From Benincasa hispida (lineage: Eukaryota > Streptophyta > Magnoliopsida > Cucurbitales > Cucurbitaceae), in contig NC_052357.1 in assembly GCF_009727055.1 (NCBI RefSeq), positions 15,831,648 through 15,895,647 on the forward strand: a stretch of DNA of 64,000 nucleotides, written 5' to 3'. Below, in pieces: positions 34,471-45,151 of this stretch (positions are counted from its first letter, which is position 1; each line of letters opens with the position of its first letter). The notes under the pieces are model-generated. The model saw only the letters and a program-made list of their open reading frames with translations. It did not search any database and was not told the origin of the DNA. Made by a program: the position numbers and the translations under genes.

Positions 34471-34708
34471 ACTTGCACTCAATATGCTTTCCATGCTTCT
34501 GGCTTTTTAGCTCTTTGGAATTAGCTACAACATCACTATTATCACAATAAAGGGTCATGGGCTTTGACATACCTATAACAACTTCCAGATCCGTCAAGAA
34601 TTTCTTGAACCAAAAAATTTCCTTGGCAGCTTCACAAGCTGCTACATATTCTGCCTCCATAGCGGAGTCAGCAATGCACCATTGTTTGGTGTTTCTCCAA
34701 ACTACAAC
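34471..34708 (-). pseudogene. COP2 RNase H fragment, cut by the gypsy element
   Basis: Minus strand from 34708: WRNTKQWCIADSAMEAEYVA, then KEIFWFKKFLTDLEV, TLYCDNSDVVANSKE and KHGKHIECK. The catalytic Glu (EAEY) and Asp (CDN) of copia RNase H are visible. The rest of COP2 pol should lie beyond the right edge of the window, after the end of the gypsy element inserted at 34709. Confidence 0.85.
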
Positions 34709-35682
34709 TGTAAAACCCGCCCCTTACCTTCCCCTTTTTATTTATGTTTATTGTTTAAGTTAAGCAAAGTGTTTGGGTTAAATATTTAAGTTAGATTGTA
34801 TTTTTGTGTTTTGAGGTAAAGAGTAAGTATGAAGGAAGAAAATGTTTAAGTATGGAAACTTAGCTCTCGATTACTTATTAATCTAGCCTTACAAAGTGAA
34901 TTTCTGATTAAGTGTTGGTTGTGATGAAGGGTGATTGAGCATAAAGCAAGCATCGAGTAAATGCTTCCGAACATTGAGTATAAGTGATCGATGGAAAGGG
35001 GTCGAGCACGAGGTAAGCGAGGAAGGGTCCGGCACATGCAAGTACGAGCGATCCAGTAAGGAATAGTGCAATGAGTGGAGCTCCCCAACATTGAGTTATA
35101 CAGTGATCCGATGCGAATGGGTCGAGCATCGACGTATCAGTGATCTCGCACGAGAACGCAGGTCAGAGCATCGAGGGTAAGCGAGGAAGGGTCGACCATC
35201 TCAAAGTACGAGTCAGACTCTCAGTAAGGATTAGGTGCACAAATGAGTGAGGCTCTGCCAACTATCTGAGTATACATACTCCAGAGGATAGCTTCGGGTC
35301 GAGCATCAGGAGAGTATAGGTGATCGGAGGAAGGGGTCGACATCAAAATGATAAGCGAGGAAGGCGCTCGACATCCATTACAGTAGCGATGAGGAAGTCT
35401 GCCTTACGCTTCGACTCCCGACACACGTGCTCACTCTATAATACTCAAGTGGAGCCACGTGGCTAGCAAAGTCGCATAAGGAGCGTCAATGAGTGAGCTC
35501 CCGCATCTCCCATCGAGTATCAAGTCCTTCTCATCGAGTATTCAACAGAGAGCCATGGAATTTTCCATCGAGTAAGGACCCTTCTCCATCGAGTTTTCTC
35601 AATGAGGATCGAGTTGCTCGAAACGCTCAGTTTTAAACTTCTCTTTTAGTTACCCGGACAAATGGCTTAATCTCGACCATTA
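34709..35682 (+). repeat. GYP 5' LTR, left part
   Basis: Starts with TGTAAAACC, the inverted complement of the LTR end GGTTTTACA at 48783. 34704-34708 (ACAAC) should recur after the 3' LTR outside this window. Broken at 35682 by copia A. Confidence 0.75.
34920..35640 (+). repeat. Irregular minisatellite in the GYP LTR
   Basis: Phrases GGGTCGAGCA, GGTAAGCGAGGAAGG, CAATGAGTGGAGCTC and ATCGAGTA recur several times at uneven distances, with many small indels between copies. GC content is well above the flanks. Confidence 0.6.
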
Positions 35683-37693
35683 TGTTGGGTTTTATGTCTT
35701 AAAACTCACAGTTTTGTAAAAATTAAATATATTCTATTATCAAATAAAAGATGTTATTCAATATTTCTTCAATAAAGTTATTGAATGTATTAATTGCATT
35801 CATGAAGTCTAAATCCAATAAACTAAGATCCATGGCTATTATATGATATTTGAACTTTATGTAGAGACACAGAGATGGATCAAGTTCGAGTAAATAGCCA
35901 AAACGGTCTATAGTATATGATTAAGGTTGGGCACCTTATTCTGGTAATACTATTGGATACGACCAACTCTATAGCTGTTACAAGTTGCTGTAAAGATACA
36001 ACAAATGAAGTGATTCAGATTCGTTCATGTAATGACATGAGGAGCGGGTGTCTTATGCAATGAGTTTGCATAAGATCAGACCAAGAAATAAGTCACTCTT
36101 ACTTTATAACACGATTTACTGTTTAAGACTGACTATTTCGTTTGGATGACCTACGTAACTCGATCTTAATCCTAAGCTAACACGACTTCTGTTTATTTGC
36201 AATTCCTTAGATTTGCATGGGTCATGGTTGGCTCAACAGTGTCAGCTCAATAAGCCTCTTATTTCAGGGGTAAGATCGGGTAAATAGTTGGGGACATAGG
36301 AGCAAAACGACAAATTCACGCCTACCCAATTCTGGGGACATAGGATGCAAGACGAAATTCACGCCTACCCAATTTGAGGATAGGAAAAATGTTGTTGTCT
36401 TAAGTACTGAATCCAGGTCTTGAACAAGCCCCACCCTCTCACTGGTTCGAGAGGGATCTGGTTTAGTGATTAGATCATAAACCAATTGTTCATTAGAGGA
36501 TCAATAGGAACTTAAGGAACAAGACGTAATATCGGGGATGAAACAACATATTGACCCAGCCTTTATTACGAACAACCTGTGAAGGGTTGACTTACTAGTT
36601 ATGGTTAAATCATGTGGAACAAATATATCTACATTGAGGAGAGTGCAACTATTGAGTTATAGTGGTGTGATTTGATCGTTAACGAATACTGATTAATTTG
36701 GTCTAAAGAGTTTTAGCCGATTAATCTAAATCATTGGAGCTCATGATCTGTAGGTCCATAAGGTCCCTCTACTAGCTTTTAAAACATGAACACCTTGGAT
36801 TATTAAATTGAGTGAATTTGGAATAATATCAATTTGAAATGTTCAAATTGAAATTAGAGTTTGAATTTGGATAAGTTCAAATTCAAATTAGGGTTTGTAT
36901 AGATTATATTTAATATAATTATTTAACGTTTAATTTATTGAAATTAAACGAAATTGAAGAGTTTATGATATTTAAATATTGATTTAAATGTTAATTACAT
37001 GAATTAAATTCATGTTTAAATTTAATGTGTGATTAATTTGATATTTAATATTAAATTAATTAATTAATTAAAATTCAAATTAATATCCAATTTAAAATTT
37101 AATTTAAGAAATTGAATTTTGATATTTGATTAATTATGAATTGATTAAATCAATTTTTGATTAATTTTTGAATTAATTGGTTATTGAAATGAAAAATTGG
37201 AAAAACTGGATTATATGGGTTTTGCCCACAAAACACCTTGAGTAGGAGGTGTTCTTCCTACGAGCATACATAAATCTCATTTGAATTGGGTGTTGGCCAT
37301 TTGATGGTTGAGGAATGCTTGCATGCTGAAAAAATATAAAAGTCTCAAGTTTGAAGAAGAAAGTTAGTGGTTCTTAAGCTGAAAAGAGTTTTTGCTACTT
37401 CATCTTCTTCTTCACAAAAACCCTCAATATCCTTCACCAAATTCACTCAAATTCGAGTTCACCTCAAATTCAAGGCTGAGAATAGTAGAGAAGATCTCTT
37501 GGTGGTTCACTGTCGATTTGGAGCTAATTTGGAATGAAAAGCAGCTTGAATTCGTGAGAAATCATCAAAGGTACGTTCTTCTTGAAACCTTCTTTTGAAC
37601 TTATGAAATAACATGCTTTAGAACTCAAATTAAATGTAATTAGAGTGCTTATTGATTCTGTTTGCTTCCGTTTCATGCTTGTATATTTCATCA
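35683..37693 (+). repeat. Copia A 5' LTR
   Basis: 2,011 bp, TGTTGGGTTTTATG...TTTCATCA. Near-identical in its shared parts to 45152-46876. Holds the phrase ACATAGGANNNAAACGACAAATTCACG twice in slightly different form near 36290 and 36340, a small internal duplication absent from related LTRs. Confidence 0.9.
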
Positions 37694-37695
37694 AT

Positions 37696-37707
37696 CGGTA
37701 TCAGAGC
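37696..37707 (+). other. Copia A primer binding site
   Basis: CGGTATCAGAGC, three bases after the LTR; differs by the first base from the usual TGGTATCAGAGC complement of initiator Met tRNA. Confidence 0.85.
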
Positions 37708-38002
37708 GTGATTTAAGCACTCAACTAACGTTAGATTGAGTTTTGGTAGGTGAATTTACGGTATTTCATGTTTATAGACTGATATGGATGTTATTCAGCT
37801 TTGGCATTAGATTTCTATTTGATTTCCAAGTCAAATTTGTAATTGGCTCGTGTTTGATGAGCTTATATGTGTGCTCAAGAGTCTATAATTTATTTAGAGT
37901 CATTAGAGTTGAAATTAAGTTGTAATTGAAGAAAGAAGTGAAGAAGGTCGAGCAATAGGAACCAGTTCTTCAGCATCTGTTTAAATCTCGTTGTTCAAGC
38001 TT

Positions 38003-38260
38003 CGAGCGAGATTTCCATTTTGAGCGAGATTCGGTGATCGAGCAGTGAGATTTGACCAAATTCGAGTGAGAGCAAGACTCTGATTAAAGATCAAGCGAGA
38101 TTTCCTTCAAAACCAACGAGATTCATTGAAGCCAGCGAGATATCAAGTTTGAGCGAGATTTTGATCGAGTGTCGAGCGAGATATCGAGTTCTAGCGAGAT
38201 TTCAAGCTTTCTAGCGCTATCCTGTCTAACCCAGCGAGATTTTGGTCCAGGAGTGAGATC
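38003..38260 (+). repeat. Copia A leader array, AGCGAGAT motif
   Basis: About twelve copies of GAGCGAGATTT or a close variant (near 38003, 38021, 38043, 38062, 38092, 38114, 38132, 38150, 38173, 38191, 38232 and 38251), most 18-23 bp apart, with variable spacer bases. It lies in the untranslated leader between a shared upstream block and a shared CCGGTTCAACC-rich downstream block. Confidence 0.8.
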
Positions 38261-39982
38261 TTGAACCGATTTGATGAGTTTGACCCGTTTGACTGAGCAA
38301 GGGCGACTAGGAGGCCAGTTTGACTGGTTTTCTTCAGTTCTGGTCCGGTTCAACCCCAATCTAGTTCGGTTCAAGCGGTTTGGGTCTGGTTTGGGTCGGT
38401 TTGAGCTATTCTACACCTTTTGAAGCACGTTATGGATCGCTTATGTAAGTTATTATCCTTGCTTTGGATGCCTAAGTTGAACCATATCAGTATTTTCTAA
38501 ATAATTATGCATATGATTTATGTTGTATTTAAATTCAAAATATGTTTGTGCATATAGTATGCCATTTAGATTTAAAAACCTACCATAGGAAGCATGTTAC
38601 ATGCATTAAGTATATGTTATAATCTGTTATAATGTATAGAATGCATGTGTACGGTTTCTTTAATTTAATATAACTGTTATATTAAATTTGAATGTCTTTG
38701 ATGCATGTTGTGGATGTAAGAGCATGTCTAATTTTTATAAGTTGTTATAAAATTGAGTTAGATATTAAAATCCATAACAAAGATAAGCTACATGCTCACG
38801 TAAGCTAATCACCCATTTTAATAAGTTAAAATAGGTTGACATCTTGTAAAACGTGGTTACAAACTCAACCGGTATATAATCCTGTCTGAGGTTGGGTGTA
38901 CTTAAGTTGACGATCTACGAAATACCTCCTACCTGGGGATTATGGCCGAATTATTGAGTGTTGTTAGCTGGTTTTATAAGCATACGTGACGGTGTGAGGT
39001 AATAAAATGGTTTATCACATAGACGTTGTAGGTAAAAATCCAATTATAAGCGCTATACTTGGATAAACCACTTAGACTTAGGGTTGTTTTAATTAGCCGA
39101 AAAGAACCTAAGTATAATTTTACCTAAATTAATAGAACACTTTAGTGGGAGTTTAATAACTTATATATTATAAAATTATTAGAACACTTCAGTGGGAGAT
39201 TAATAACATATACAATACGTTATTTTTAGCTCTCATGTCCCTAATAGTTCACAATCGAGATTTAAGTGGTACTTTGTGTCACCTTGGGAGTGACCTCCAT
39301 ACGAAAAGTATTTGCGTAAATCTGGATTCCGATGAATAAAGAGAAGTCGTTCGAACATAAATCAAATATATGATCAATAGATTTCAGCTGCCACATCTCA
39401 ACATAGTTCACACCGTGAGATTCATATATGCTTCGTGTCACCCTGGGAGTGACCTCCATAGGAAAGTATTTGTATGGATCAATAACAAGGTGAATGGGGG
39501 AAGTAGTTCATAGTAAGTGGGTGAAGGATTTGTGTCAACATGTCCTGTGGTCTCCTTCGTTAGTTTGGACCGTGAAATTCCTATGCTGCACCTACTGGTT
39601 TGCTTTAGGCGGCCCTTGCTAATCGTTTAACGACGGCTATCCCCATGGAGGGTGTAACATAGGATTCGGAACAACTCAAACACCAGAAATGGATAGGATT
39701 TATTAAGTCCATTCCCAACCATGACTCTCCATTTCGATAGCATAGTTGGGGTCGATTTGTGATTACGAACGGTAACTAAACAACTATAGGAATAAGAGTT
39801 ATTCTGGAGATAGTGTTTGGTCAAAATTGTTTGCTTTAGTAAAGGAGTATTTGGTTGCCACTCGGTAGCATGTATTCTGACTCACTATAGTATCTATGCA
39901 AATAAATAATGGTTATTAGTACATTATTACTTGTTTTGCTAAAACTTGATTTTGGATTTAGTGGCAATTTGCTAATTAGAAT
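38261..39982 (+). other. Copia A leader, remainder
   Basis: Non-coding leader shared with copia E (55160-56186 plus 62856-63424). Contains a ~170-bp duplication: GGGAGTGACCTCCATA followed by GAAAGTATTTG occurs near 39287 and 39459. Unusually long leader, about 2.3 kb from PBS to coding sequence. Confidence 0.7.
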
Positions 39983-40523
39983 TTGTTTAAAGTTTTCAGC
40001 ATATCGAATTCTTCTAGAACTCTCGAATTAGTTAACGGTAAAATCAAATCAACAAACAAATTACTAGCAGTTGATAACAACAAAAGAGTTTTATCAGAGG
40101 ACTGTCCTCTATCTCCCAACTCATCTAAAATTTTGAATAATATAGATGAGAGTGCAAAATTCAAACAACAAGATAAATATTATTTACTTGTTATCAAAGC
40201 ATGTTTAGTGGAAAACGATAAAACTTGGATAATTGATTCAGGTGCCGCTAATCATGTCTGTACTTTCTCACAAGGATAATGGTTCCTAGAGACAGTTGAC
40301 AAAAGGCGAAACAATCTTTAAGGTAGGGACCAAGGAGGTTGTTTCAACTAAAGCAATGGGAGATATGAAGTTATTTATAGGAGATAAATACATTTATCTG
40401 AAAAATGCTTATTACATTCCATCAATGAAAAAGAATCTAATATCTATCTCTTGTTTGCTAGAACAAAATTATAAAGTTTCTTTCGAAAATGACGAAGTGT
40501 TCATCAATACAAGAAATAACTAA
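39983..40523 (+). pseudogene. Copia A truncated gag and protease
   Basis: The first frame starts like the family's Gag (SNSSRTLELVNGKI) and keeps EDCPLSP, which matches the EECPLVL block of copia E Gag, but then jumps to a pre-protease segment; most of the Gag core and the zinc knuckle are missing. The protease site TWIIDSGAANHVCT is intact (DSG). After a stop, the next frame (40296-40523) continues with YIYLKNAYYIPSMKKNLISI, the usual protease-to-integrase linker. Confidence 0.85.
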
Positions 40524-40585
40524 ATTTGTTTTGCAAAATTAGAAAATAACTTGTATTTGTTAAAACCGACTGAGGTTAAATCGTT

Positions 40586-41673
40586 TTGAACATAGAGATA
40601 TTTAAAACTGCTGAGTCTCATAAGAAAAGAAAAGTTTCTCCAAATGCCTATCTTTGGCACTTGAGACCGGGTCACCTAAATCTCAATAGGATTGAGAAAC
40701 TGGTTAAGAACGATCATCTAAATAAGTTAGAAGACAATTCATTACCACATCGTGAATCCTGTCTCGAGGGTAAAGATCTTTTTTTGGAAAAGGTCTTAGA
40801 GCCAAAGATTCAAAGATTCCTTAGAACTCATACACTCAGACCTTTGTGGCCCTATGAATGTTAGAGCTAGAGGAGGGTATGAATATTTCATCAGCTTCGT
40901 TGATGACTATTCTAGGTACGTGCATATTTACCTAATGCACCAAAAGTTTGAAATATTTGAAAAGTTCAAAGAATATAAGGCTGAGGTTGAAAACCAATTA
41001 GGTAAAAAGATTAAAACACTTTGATCAGATCGAGGTGGTGAGTATATGGACTTAGAATTCTAGAACTATTTGATAGAACATGGAATTCAGTCACAACTCA
41101 CAGCCTCTGGCACATCTTAGCAAAACGGTGGGGCAGAAAGGAAAAACAGAACCTTGTTGGACATGGTTCGTTCTATGATGAGTTATGCTCAGTTACCAAA
41201 TTCTTTTTAGGGACATGTAGTTGAAATTGCAGTGTATATTTTGAACATAGTTCCCTTGAAAAGTATTTATGAAACATCTTACGAGCTCTGGAGAGGACGT
41301 AAAGGAAATTTACATCACTTTAGAATTTGAGGTTCCCGACACATGTATTGGTACAAAATCCTAAAAAGTTGGAATGCCGTTCAAATATATGCTTATTTGT
41401 AGGCTACCCAAAAGAAACGAAAGGTGGTTTCTTTTACGATCCTCAGGAAGACAAGGTATTTGTATCGACAAATGCAAGATTCCTAAAGGAAGACGACATA
41501 AAGAATCATCAACCTTGCAGTAAGCTAATAATAGATGAAATGTTCAGAGAAATGGCAAACACATCAACAAGAGTTGTTGACAGAGTAGGTCCATCGACAA
41601 GAGTTATTGATGAAACTAGTACTTCACATCCTTCTCAAGAGTTGAGAATGCCTCGTCATAGTGGGAAGGTTGT
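40586..41673 (+). pseudogene. Copia A integrase (broken by stops)
   Basis: LWHLRPGHLNLNRIEKLV and ESCLEGK give the His-Cys zinc finger. The catalytic regions read DDY near 40905, DRGGEYMD near 41030, and QNGGAERKNRTLLDMV near 41120. NPKKLECRSNICLFVGYPKE and KGGFFYDPQEDKVFVSTNAR give the C-terminal copia signature, and LRMPRHSGKV leads into RT. In-frame stops at 41022, 41061, 41118, 41208 and 41328 all sit where a Gln, Arg or Trp codon is expected. Interrupted at 41674 by the solo LTR. Confidence 0.9.
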
Positions 41674-43434
41674 ATTGGGAATATCCTAGAACTCGGAGTT
41701 CGTGTTAACATTTTATTTATCAATAATAATAAGTTGTTGATTTTGCATCTTATTATGAAAATCCAATAAACATATCTATGACTATAGTCTGAATACTGTA
41801 ACTTTATGTAGTGACATAAATAGGATCAAGTTAACAGTAGATAGCCTAAATGGTCTAATGAGTATATGGATAAAATTGGGTATCTCATCCTGGTAACACT
41901 ATTAGGTGCAACACATTATGTAATTGTTACAAGAAGTTGTAAAGTGCTACAAACGATGTGATCCAAAGATCATTCATGTTGAGACATGTGAGTGGAGGCA
42001 TCCTATGTATTGAGTTTGTATATAGACTGGACCACGAAAATAGTCACTTTTCTTTATAGCGATCGTTTACTGTTAAAACTGACTATTTCATTTATCAAAT
42101 AACTTACGTTAACTCGATCTTAATCCTGAGCTAGCTATGAACTCCTGTTTATTCGAGATTATCCTTTGATCTACAAACGGTGAGAGTAGTCCAACAGCAT
42201 TGCTCAACAAGCCTCCCATTTTAGGGATAAGATTGAATGAATAGCTGGGGACGTAGCCCTACATGATGGAATTCACTTCTACCTGATTTAGGATTAGCAG
42301 ATAGGTTGTTCTCTTAAGTACTGATTCTAGGTCTTAACAATTGGGGCCCCGCCTTCTCATGATAGAGAAAGGATTTGATTCATAGGTGTTATGAATGAGA
42401 ATTGGTCATTAGAGAGTCAGTGGGAACTTAAGAACCAAGATGTATTCACAGGGGTAAAACGGTTATCCTAGTTGTGATTACAAACAACCTGTGAAGGATC
42501 GACTTACTGATTATGGACATATAAAGTGGACATAATATATTTACAGTGAGGGGAGTTCAACTATGGGCTATAGTGGAGTGTCCCATAAGTTAATGAATGG
42601 GGGTTAGATCGGTCTAATGAGTTTAGCCGATTAATCTCGGATCGTTGGAGCCCATGATCTGTAGGTTCGCGATAACCCCTTACTAGCTCGTAAATGGTTA
42701 AGCTTTAGAGTAGCTTGAGAAATTAATTTGAAACATTCAAATTAAAATTAAACGGAATATGAGAATATATATTTAAATATGATTTAAATATATGAAGATG
42801 GATTTGTGCAAAAATTAATTTAATATTTGATATTAAATTAATTAGTATTATTTAAAAATTAATTTTATAAAATTAAAAATTTCAGTTTTAAAATCAAAAT
42901 GGATTTTAAAATCAAATTTTGATTTTGAGATAAATTGGCATTTTGAAATACATGGACATAATGGAATTTCAAAGTTTTTTCATTATCATCTTCTTCATGC
43001 TCACACAAAACCCATTTTCTCTTCTTCATTAACTCCAAGCATGAGCTACAAACCTGCAATAAATAAAGAAGAATGGAGTAATTTTGCAGGATGCATTCTA
43101 CAGAAATTTGAGAGAAATTTCGGTTGAAGAAGAGTTCTTCAAAAGTGAGTGTTGTTGTGAGCTTCTCCTTGCATTTACATTGCTTCAAGCTGTTCTTAAG
43201 TCCCATAACTTGGTCTAAAACTCCAAGAGGATAGTGGGAAAGATCTTGAGGTGGTTCACGGTGATCTTTGGAGAAGACTATTGCTGATTGATTGAGATCT
43301 TGAAGAGATCTACAAAGGTATGATCTAAAACCCTTTTATTTAGATGAGCATGCTTTAGTTTTTTGCGAAAATTAGTGAATTTGAATGCTTATTGATCCTT
43401 GTTACTTCTGCTGCATGTCATTGCACTCTTACAA
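41674..43434 (+). mobile_element. Solo copia LTR inside copia A pol
   Basis: Flanked by GTTGT at 41669-41673 and 43435-43439. Removing it with one GTTGT restores an unbroken reading (RHSGKVVVQPPDRYMGLIET). Starts ATTGGGAATATCC and ends CTCTTACAA. Closely related to the LTR of copia E (52959-54238), so copia E or a sister is the likely source family. Confidence 0.88.
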
Positions 43435-43439
43435 GTTGT

Positions 43440-44330
43440 GCAACCACCTGACCGGTACATGGGTTTAATTGAAACTTTCAAGTCATCATACTAGATGATG
43501 GCTTAGAGGATCCATTAATTTTCAAACAAGCAATGAATGATGTGGATAAAAACCAATGGATTAAATCCATGTATTTCAATTATGTCTGAGATCTTGTAGA
43601 TCAACCTAAAGGGGTAAAACCCATCGTCTATAAGAGAAAACGAGACCAAGCTAGTAAGGTACAAACCTATAAAGCAAGACTTATGGCAAAAGGGTTTACC
43701 CAAACATAGGGGGTAGACTATGAAGAAACCTTCTCTCCAGTTGCCATGATAAAGTCAATTAGAATAATCTTGTCCATAGCTACATGTTATGATTATGAAA
43801 TATGGCAAATAGATGTCAAGATAGCCTTTCTAAATGGTTATCTTAAAGAGAGTATCTATATGTCTCAATCAGAAGGGTTTATTGAACAGGGTTAAGAGCA
43901 AAAGGTTTGCAAGCTTAATCGATCCATTTATGGGTTGAAACAAGCATCTAGATCTTGGAATATGAGATTTGACACTATGATCAAATCTTATGACTTTGAA
44001 CAAAATGTTGACAAATCTTGTGTTTACAAGAAAATTGTTTATAAAATTGTCACTTTTCTGGTGTTGTATGTTGATGATATTCTACTCATTTAGAATGAAG
44101 TAGAATTTCTAGCTGATGTTAAGAGATGGTTGGCCACACAATTCCAAATGAAATTTTGGGCGAAGCACAGTATGTTCTTGGGATCCAAATAGTTCGAAAT
44201 TGCAAGAACAGAACATTAGCACTATCTCAAGCATCTTATATAGACAATATGTTGTCTAGATATAAAATGTAAAATTCTAAGAAAGGAATGTTGCCTTCAG
44301 ACATGGAGTTCACCTGTATAAGGAACAAAT
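43440..44330 (+). pseudogene. Copia A reverse transcriptase
   Basis: Reads DVDKNQWIKSM, YKARLMAKGFTQT, GVDYEETFSPVAMIKSIRII, EIWQIDVKIAFLNGYLKESI, CKLNRSIYGLKQASRSWNMR and the catalytic VLYVDDILLI box, in copia RT order. Several in-frame stops (near 43588, 43708, 43892 and 44092) and a later frame change. Catalytic Asp pair intact, protein not. Confidence 0.9.
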
Positions 44331-44358
44331 TCCTAAGACACCTCAAGGGATTGAGGAT

Positions 44359-45025
44359 ATGAAACGGATTCCATATGCATTAGTAGTAGGGAGTTTAATA
44401 TATGTAATGTTGCGTACTCGTCCCAATATATGCTATGTTGTTGGAATAGTCAACAGATTTCAATCCAATCTTGGATATGATCATTGGACTGTCGTTACGA
44501 ATATTCTCAAGTATCTTCAGAGAACGAGAGATTATATGCTTGTGTAGTGTTGAGGATCTGATCCTCACTGGATACACTAATTCTAACTTTCAAACCGATA
44601 TTGATTCTAGGAAATCAACTTCGGGGTCAGTATTCACTCTGAATGGAGGAGCAGTTATGTGGAGAAGCATCAAACAGAGTTGTATTACTGACTCCACAAT
44701 GGAAGCTGAGTATGTAGCTGCAAGTGAAGCAATACAAGAAGCAGTATGACTTAGAAAGTTCCTGACCGACTTGGAAGTAGTTCCTAATATTGTGAAAACA
44801 GTGGAGCAGTTGCAAATTCAAAGGAACCTCGAAGCCATAAACAAGGAAAGCACATCGAGCGAAAGTACCATCTCATCAGAGAGATTGTACACAGAAGAGA
44901 TGTGATCGTCACACATATAGCCTCACAAGACAACTTAGCTGATCCATTTACAAAGGCCCTCTCGGCTAAAGTGTTCGAAGGCCACCTAGTAGGATTAGGT
45001 CTGCGAGATATTTATCACTAGGGAA
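44359..45025 (+). pseudogene. Copia A RNase H
   Basis: RIPYALVVGSLIYVMLRTRP and SRKSTSGSVFTLNGGAV lead to DSTMEAEYVAASEA with the catalytic Glu. Further on, frames show FTKALSAK and a GHLVGLGLRDIYH-like end. The Asp region is shortened: after VVPNI-like sequence the TLYCDNS block is partly deleted near 44795. Confidence 0.88.
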
Positions 45026-45138
45026 AGTAGGAGAATATATGGATATATAATGCCCTAGTTTATTGTATTTATATTGTTCTCTCAATGTAACTCAAGATGA
45101 TCTATATTTGTATATATTGATCCACTGGAGTTTTAGTC

Positions 45139-45150
45139 CAAGTGGGAGTA
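45139..45150 (+). other. Copia A polypurine tract
   Basis: CAAGTGGGAGTA directly before the 3' LTR (TGTTGGG at 45152). The complement of the same CTCCCACTT tract precedes the 3' LTRs of COP2 and copia F. Confidence 0.75.
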
Positions 45151-45151
45151 T

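Noticed and set aside
34846..35129. Overlapping minus-strand open frames in the GYP LTR
   Set aside because: They follow the LTR minisatellite and show no domain; shadows of repeats.
38003..38260. Regularly spaced short repeats resembling a CRISPR array
   Set aside because: Plant nuclear context, degenerate ~10-bp motif, uneven spacers and no cas genes; it is a leader minisatellite of a copia element.
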